Source of the DNA: Vitellaria paradoxa
Lineage: Eukaryota > Streptophyta > Magnoliopsida > Ericales > Sapotaceae
Reading direction: 5' to 3'
NCBI GenBank assembly: GCA_019916065.1
Contig: CM034233.1
Location: 1,674,001-1,738,000, forward strand
Length of the DNA stretch: 64,000 bases
In this document: in pieces, positions 59,050-64,000 of the stretch
How the letters are laid out: each line of letters begins with the position of its first letter
Position numbering within the stretch: position 1 is the stretch's first letter
Program-made: the position numbers and the translations under genes
Notes under the pieces: model-generated
What the model was told of the DNA's origin: nothing
Seen by the model: the letters and a program-made list of their open reading frames with translations, nothing else
Databases searched by the model: none

Positions 59050-60480
59050 TCCTTATGTAGCATTTGGGTGGATGCTATGACGATAAAATATCATCTATGG
59101 CACACAATGGTGTGTGGTAAGTTGGTTAACCTTTTAGCTGGCTAAAAGTTTATTGGCTACAAATGGACATCGACCTCAATGAGATATTTTTTCTAGTTTC
59201 ATCTAGGGATTCATTTAGAATCATCATGGTTCTAGTGGTTCATTATGGTTTAGAGCTTTCATTAGATGGGTGTCAATATTTTTGAATAGCGACCTAAATT
59301 AGGAAATTTATTTGGTGCAACGTAAGTGATAAAAAGCACATGGTGTGTAAATTGATAAAATTTATTTATGGGTTGAAACTAGTCTTGCGCCAATGTTACT
59401 TAAAGATGAGATTGTCTTTACTATAAGTTATATGAAAATAAAGTTAGTCAAGCGCATATACCTAGGTTAGTGCGAGGAAATTTATTTTCCTTATTCTTTA
59501 TGTGATGATACCCTTATAGTTAGTACTGATTTGGGTCTTTGAGAAATACTAAGCCACCGTTGTCTAATACTATTAATATTAAAGATCTCGAAGAAACCTT
59601 ATTTGCTTAGGCATTAAGATCATTCGTAATAGATCTTATGATATGTTAAGGTTTTCTCAAAAAGGATATATCAATCATGTACCTGAAAGATTTAATATGC
59701 AAAATTGTAGATTTGGTGACGTTCTTGTTATCAAGGATGACAAATTTAGTGAAAGTCAGAGTCCCTATAATGACTTTAAAGTGAAATCCATGAAAGACAT
59801 ACATTTTGCTAGTGCAGTTTCTAGTTTTATGTATGCATAGGTATGTACCCTAGCCGGATCTAGTTTTTTTTTTTTTTTTTTTTTTGTGAGTGTTTTTGGG
59901 AAGTTTTTTCTCGAATCCTAGAACGATCATTGAGTAATTGCAAATAAATTTATGAGATATTTGGAAATAACCAAAGATTAAATGCATATTTATAGAAAAA
60001 ATGATAACCGTGAAGTTATTAGCTATTCAGATTAGATTTTGTTGAATATGTGAATAACATTAGTTTTACTTCATAATACATATTTTTATGTTAGCCAGGG
60101 GAGTTATTTCATGGAAGAGTGTCAAGCAAACTTTTACAGTATCTTCAACCATCCATGTTTAGTTTGTACCTTATTTTAAGGCTCTAATTTATGCTATTTG
60201 GTTGTGAACTTTATTTTATAACTTAAGGTGATTGATTTAATAGCTAGACCACTAAAGATTTTCTATGATAATAGTGCAACTATTTTCTTTTCCATAAATA
60301 ACAAATCTTCAAGTGGGTCTAAGTATATATAGATCAAATATTTATCTGTTAAAGATTTAATAAAGAAATGCGACATTATCATATTGATAACAGATGATGG
60401 CGGACTCCTTAACCAAGGGATTTAGACCTATTTTTTTCTTTTTTTAATAAGCATGTTTCTAACATGGGTATTATTGGGTT
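59050..60480 (+). pseudogene. Inner copia reverse transcriptase and RNase H relic
   Basis: A thumb-region fragment, LRFSQKGYINHVPERFNMQN, is readable at 59646-59705. Near 60300-60420 an RNase H C-terminal piece (SGSKYI...IKYLSVKDLI, then TDDGG-LLNQGF) is visible before the element's 3' non-coding end. Many stops. Confidence 0.75.
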
Positions 60481-61246
60481 TTTTGATGTACTTAGTTAGT
60501 GGGAATTATTTTCTTTATATTATGTAACAGATATTTTTATTCATATTAAGATATTTAGTCTCTCATTGCCATAAATCAATTGAAGGTTATCATTTATGAT
60601 TCTTTTGATAACATTGATACATAAATATATTCATGATTTATATATTTTAGAAGCCTTAAGTTAGTTATTGCTGAAGCATTTTTTGAGATGTACCTTATCT
60701 TACTCTTGTGATATTTGTATAAGGCACATAGGTTTCTATTTATAACCTTAGAATTCTCTTACTTGTTTGATGAGCATATTGAAAAAGAATTGTTTGATAA
60801 ATATTTTGAGATTTGTCTTGCATTACTTTTTGTGATATTTGTGTAAGACACATTGGTTTCTATTTGAAATATTAGAATTCTATTACTTATTTGATAAGCA
60901 TATCTAAAGAGAATTGGGAAATTCTCTTGCTTGTTTGATGAGCATATCTAAAGAGAATTGGACTAATAAGGGATTAGCACATTTATAAGATCACCTATTT
61001 AGTGCTAATTTCCACCATATTACCTCATTTGATCTATGTCGATAAGGTCATTGATATTTGTAATCATAAGCGTAATGTCTGCCTTGGTTCGATATTGATT
61101 ATCTTGTTAGATGAGATTATTTTAGTTGTTATTTCTCATATTTACTTGGCTTTAAAATGTGACCATTTATAATCTCTAACATGAGAGTCATTTTTTAAAA
61201 TCTTTTCCAAAATTAAAACTAATTAATATTTGTTCAAGTGGGAGAA

Positions 61247-61773
61247 TGTTGGAATTTTCTGTATATTGAGCATACATTAATTAATTTTTATTTTTATCAA
61301 AAATGGGTTAGAACCAAGTTAAAGATGGGGATATACATGATAAGGCGCATTTTGTTGTGATGTATATTGTCAGATTTATGTGCACCTAATAGAGATAATG
61401 AGGTTAGACAATTATTGTGGGCCAATTGTTGAGCCCACTGTAGGTTTTTTATGGGAACAGTTATTGTGGGCCAGTTGTTGAGCCCACTATAGGTTTTTTA
61501 TGGGAGGGCCCAGTGAAGCTAGGGTTTACTCTATAAATATATAGATAGGCTTCTTCTCTTCCTTAGACAGATAGAATACGCCTTATAAAAAATCTGTCAT
61601 ACAGATCTAGAGCATAGACAAGAAGATCCATAGCCACTAAAGTTTTTCTTGAACTTGAAGATCTTTTCTGTTGGTATTCAAGGATCATGGAACAAACAGG
61701 TACACTTCTGCATTATTGTATGTGTAATTTTGATATTCCTAAATTCATATACAAATCTATTTTAAATCTAACA
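61247..61773 (+). repeat. Inner copia 3' LTR
   Basis: Starts TGTTGGAATTTTC after the polypurine tract and ends TCTAACA. It is 527 bp against 477 for the 5' LTR; the extra length is a tandem repeat of TTATTGTGGGCCAGTTGTTGAGCCCACT at about 61410-61500. The two LTRs differ at many positions, so the insertion is not recent. Confidence 0.9.
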
Positions 61774-61778
61774 CACTA

Positions 61779-62980
61779 ACGAAGAAACTTCTGAAGTTGT
61801 TCTTACTCCAACTAATATCAATTCTTCTACTTACTTTCTTAATTTCAATGAATTGACCAACCCTTATCGATTGGATAATGATGATAACCCAACTGCAATG
61901 TTAGTCACAGAGTTTTTAACTTCTGAGAACTATGTTCATTGGTCTAGATCGATAAGGAGAGCTCTAAGGGCTAGGAACAAGATTGGATTTATCAATGATG
62001 ATTTGCTGAGGCCAACAAATCTAAATGATTCCTTTCTGGATGCTCGGGAGAGATGTAATGACATTGTTGTGTCATGGATCCAAAATTCTATCACAACCCA
62101 ACTCAAATCCAACTTAACTTTTGCCGATAATGCTCGAGAGATCTGGATAGAGTTGCAGGATAGGTATTCTCAGCAGAATGGCCCCAGAATCTTCCAATTG
62201 AAGAAGTTTCTTGTTGGTCTGGTGCAAAAACAAGATTAGGTAAGTGTTTACTATGGAAAACTTAAAGCCTTTTGGGATGAGTTGAATGTGTATGACCCTA
62301 TTCCCAATTGTGGATGTGGGAAACTTAAAGTTCTATTAGATAGGCACCAAAGGGACTATGTCAATCAGTTTCTAATGGGTTTGAATGATATATATGCTCA
62401 TGCTAGAAATCAGATAATGACGCTTGATCCTTTACCTCCTATTAGCAAGGTTTTTTTCTTGATACAATAACAAAAACTACAGCACAAGATATCTTCTCAT
62501 GTTGTCTCACCTAATTCTATGGCTTTGCTCACTAGAAATAATTCTAATTATCATAAGTTTGGTGCTAAATTTAATTCTGGGTCTAAACAAGCCAGACCAT
62601 ATTTCACCCATCACAAGATTCCAGGACACAATCTTGAGAATTGCTTCAAGTCTGGTAATGTAGAACCACCATTGTGCAGTCATTGTAATATGATTGGACA
62701 TGTAGCTGAAAAATGCTACAAGTTGCATGGATATCCACCTGGCCACAAATTGCACAGTAAATTCAAAACTACATCTGCTGCTCTTGCTAATTCTGTTGTC
62801 AATGAGCAAGATTGTAGCAACAATGACAGGGTAGGCTCTCTTTTCACATCAGCACTCACAAATCTTCCTCTATTTTTAAACTTATACACTGTGATATTTG
62901 GGGTCCTTACCATATCACTATTGTGGATGATTTTTCTAGAAGCACTTGGGTGTATTTGCTCAAGGCCAAATCTGAAATGA
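61779..62980 (+). pseudogene. Outer copia gag, broken
   Basis: Continues the frame begun at 55458. It holds the UBN2/Retrotran-gag type region (TSENYVHWSRSIRRALRARN, then KIGFINDDLL) to a TAG at about 62237, then further gag in another segment (62282-62470, with NQFLMGLNDIYAHARNQI). A CCHC zinc knuckle, CSHCNMIGHVAEKC, lies near 62675-62716 in a frame open from 62519. The stop and frame changes disable it. Confidence 0.85.
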
Positions 62981-64000
62981 GAAAATGCATGGAGTTTTTT
63001 TGTAATCTATTGAGTGTCAATTTCAAACCAAAGTTCAAATTTTGAGAAGTGACAATAGGGAAGAGTTTCAAATGACAGATTTTTTCATTAGCAAGGGTAT
63101 TGTGCACGAAATGAGTTGAGTGGATACCCTACAACAGAATGGGGTGGTTGAGAGAAAACATCAACACTTGTTAAATATAGCCAGATCCCTTAGATTTCAA
63201 GCCAACATTCCTCTTGAATATTGGAATGATTGCATTCTTACTGCAGTTTATCTTATCAATAGAACTCATACACCTTTACTCAAAAACAAAACTCCTTTGG
63301 AATCCTTCTTTCAGACTAAACCCTCATATAACCATTTGAAGGTTTTTGGATGCCTTTGTCTTGCTTCCGTAGTTTCTTATGGAAGAAAAAAATTTGATCC
63401 AAGAGGGAAGAGATGTATCTTTCTTATATCAAGAAATTTAGACCTTGATAATAGGAGAATTTTTATATCAAGAGATGTATTTTTCATGAAAATGTCATTT
63501 CTTTCAAGGAAGATTCTTCTACCTCTCCTCCAAAACAATCATCCTTTGTTCCTTCTAATGATAATACTTCTATCCCTTATACGTGTACATCTCTACACTT
63601 ATTTGAGGACAACAGTCAAAGCACTTCATTAAATTCAATATCTTCAGTTCTCTCGAAATCTCCCCCAAATTCTGCTACAATTCCTTCATCCTTTGAGCTT
63701 GATGATAATTCCCACACTTTGACTAATGAACCTACTGCACCTCTTACTTCTCTACCTCAAAGAAAATCTGATAGGCAGAGAAAAGCTCCTCAATATCTCA
63801 AAGATTTTCATTGCCAACAGGTCATGTTCACTGCTCCAAACCAAACTGTGGCTCAAGCACTTTTTTCCTCTTTTAGGTAAACCTTATCCTTTAGCTACTT
63901 CTTTAACTTATCATACACTGTCCCTTACTTTTAAAGCTTTTTCTTCTTCATATCCACCTAAGTTGAGCCAACTACCTATGAACAAGCTGTTAAAAACTCT
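62885..64000 (+). pseudogene. Outer copia integrase and start of RT, cut by window edge
   Basis: Straight after the zinc knuckle region comes integrase core sequence (HCDIWGPY...TIVDDFSRSTWVYLLKAK in one frame, LRSDNREEF in another, then [14 protein letters not shown] from 63130). The three catalytic acidic residues are recognisable but spread over different frames, with a TGA just before 63120. Protease and the pre-integrase zinc finger are missing, so an internal deletion joined gag to integrase. The last bases read like the TYEQAVK stretch that precedes copia reverse transcriptase; the remainder lies beyond the window. Confidence 0.8.

Larger units (their letters stand above)
55468..61773 (+). 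mobile_element. Inner Ty1/copia element, complete but dead
   Basis: Both LTRs, a primer binding site (TGGTATCAAAGC, 55947-55958), a polypurine tract (AAGTGGGAGAA, ending 61246) and a 5-bp target duplication CACTA (55463-55467 and 61774-61778) are present. The pol order (integrase, then reverse transcriptase, then RNase H) marks it as copia. Every domain is broken by stops and frameshifts, and no gag is recognisable. It is inserted in the gag start of the outer copia element. Confidence 0.9.

Overview
The window is nuclear DNA from a flowering plant, probably a eudicot. The evidence is an AT-rich, repeat-laden background, a coiled-coil-type NLR (disease-resistance) gene family, a group I WRKY exon, a plant DRB-type double-stranded RNA-binding exon, and plant transposons: RTE LINE, Ty1/copia, hAT, Mutator-like, Harbinger-like and a tRNA-derived SINE. 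The species cannot be named from the sequence. Every gene-derived piece lies on the minus strand; the nested copia elements at the right end lie on the plus strand.

Layout. 1-16.5 kb: a WRKY exon relic (about 1.4 kb), a duplicated intergenic block (1.8-7.6 kb), an RTE LINE relic (7.8-10.2 kb) and one open NLR gene (12.67-15.83 kb). 16.2-24.3 kb: a second WRKY exon relic and a second copy of the intergenic block, each carrying its own transposon insertions. 24.3-34.9 kb: about 10.6 kb of repeats (two large LTR-like segments in opposite orientation, a SINE, AT-rich DNA) missing from the first copy. 34.9-40.9 kb: a very similar copy of the NLR and its downstream flank, with a frameshift and a lost ATG. 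41-43.8 kb: a 1.8-kb foldback element, then the only WRKY exon that still has a WRKY domain (variant WRKYGMK). 44-55 kb: decayed duplications including two copies of DRB exon 1, a relic of the NLR 3' flank without the NLR, and a hAT-like element filled with a roughly 500-bp alternating purine-pyrimidine tract. 55.15-64 kb: one copia element inserted just after the gag start codon of another; the outer one runs off the window.

Most notable signal. On the minus strand the order WRKY exon then NLR occurs twice, and a third WRKY exon end at 1392 points off the left edge. All three WRKY exons end in the same splice donor (AAG/GT). Both NLR copies have a strong acceptor (CTTCTTGCAG) 59 bases inside their apparent 5' end, and donor and acceptor phases agree. 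The array may therefore derive from a WRKY-NLR chimeric gene, an integrated-domain immune receptor, whose nucleotide-binding motifs are degenerate. This is an inference that transcript data could settle. The rest of the window is mainly a record of segmental duplication followed by copy-specific transposon insertion.
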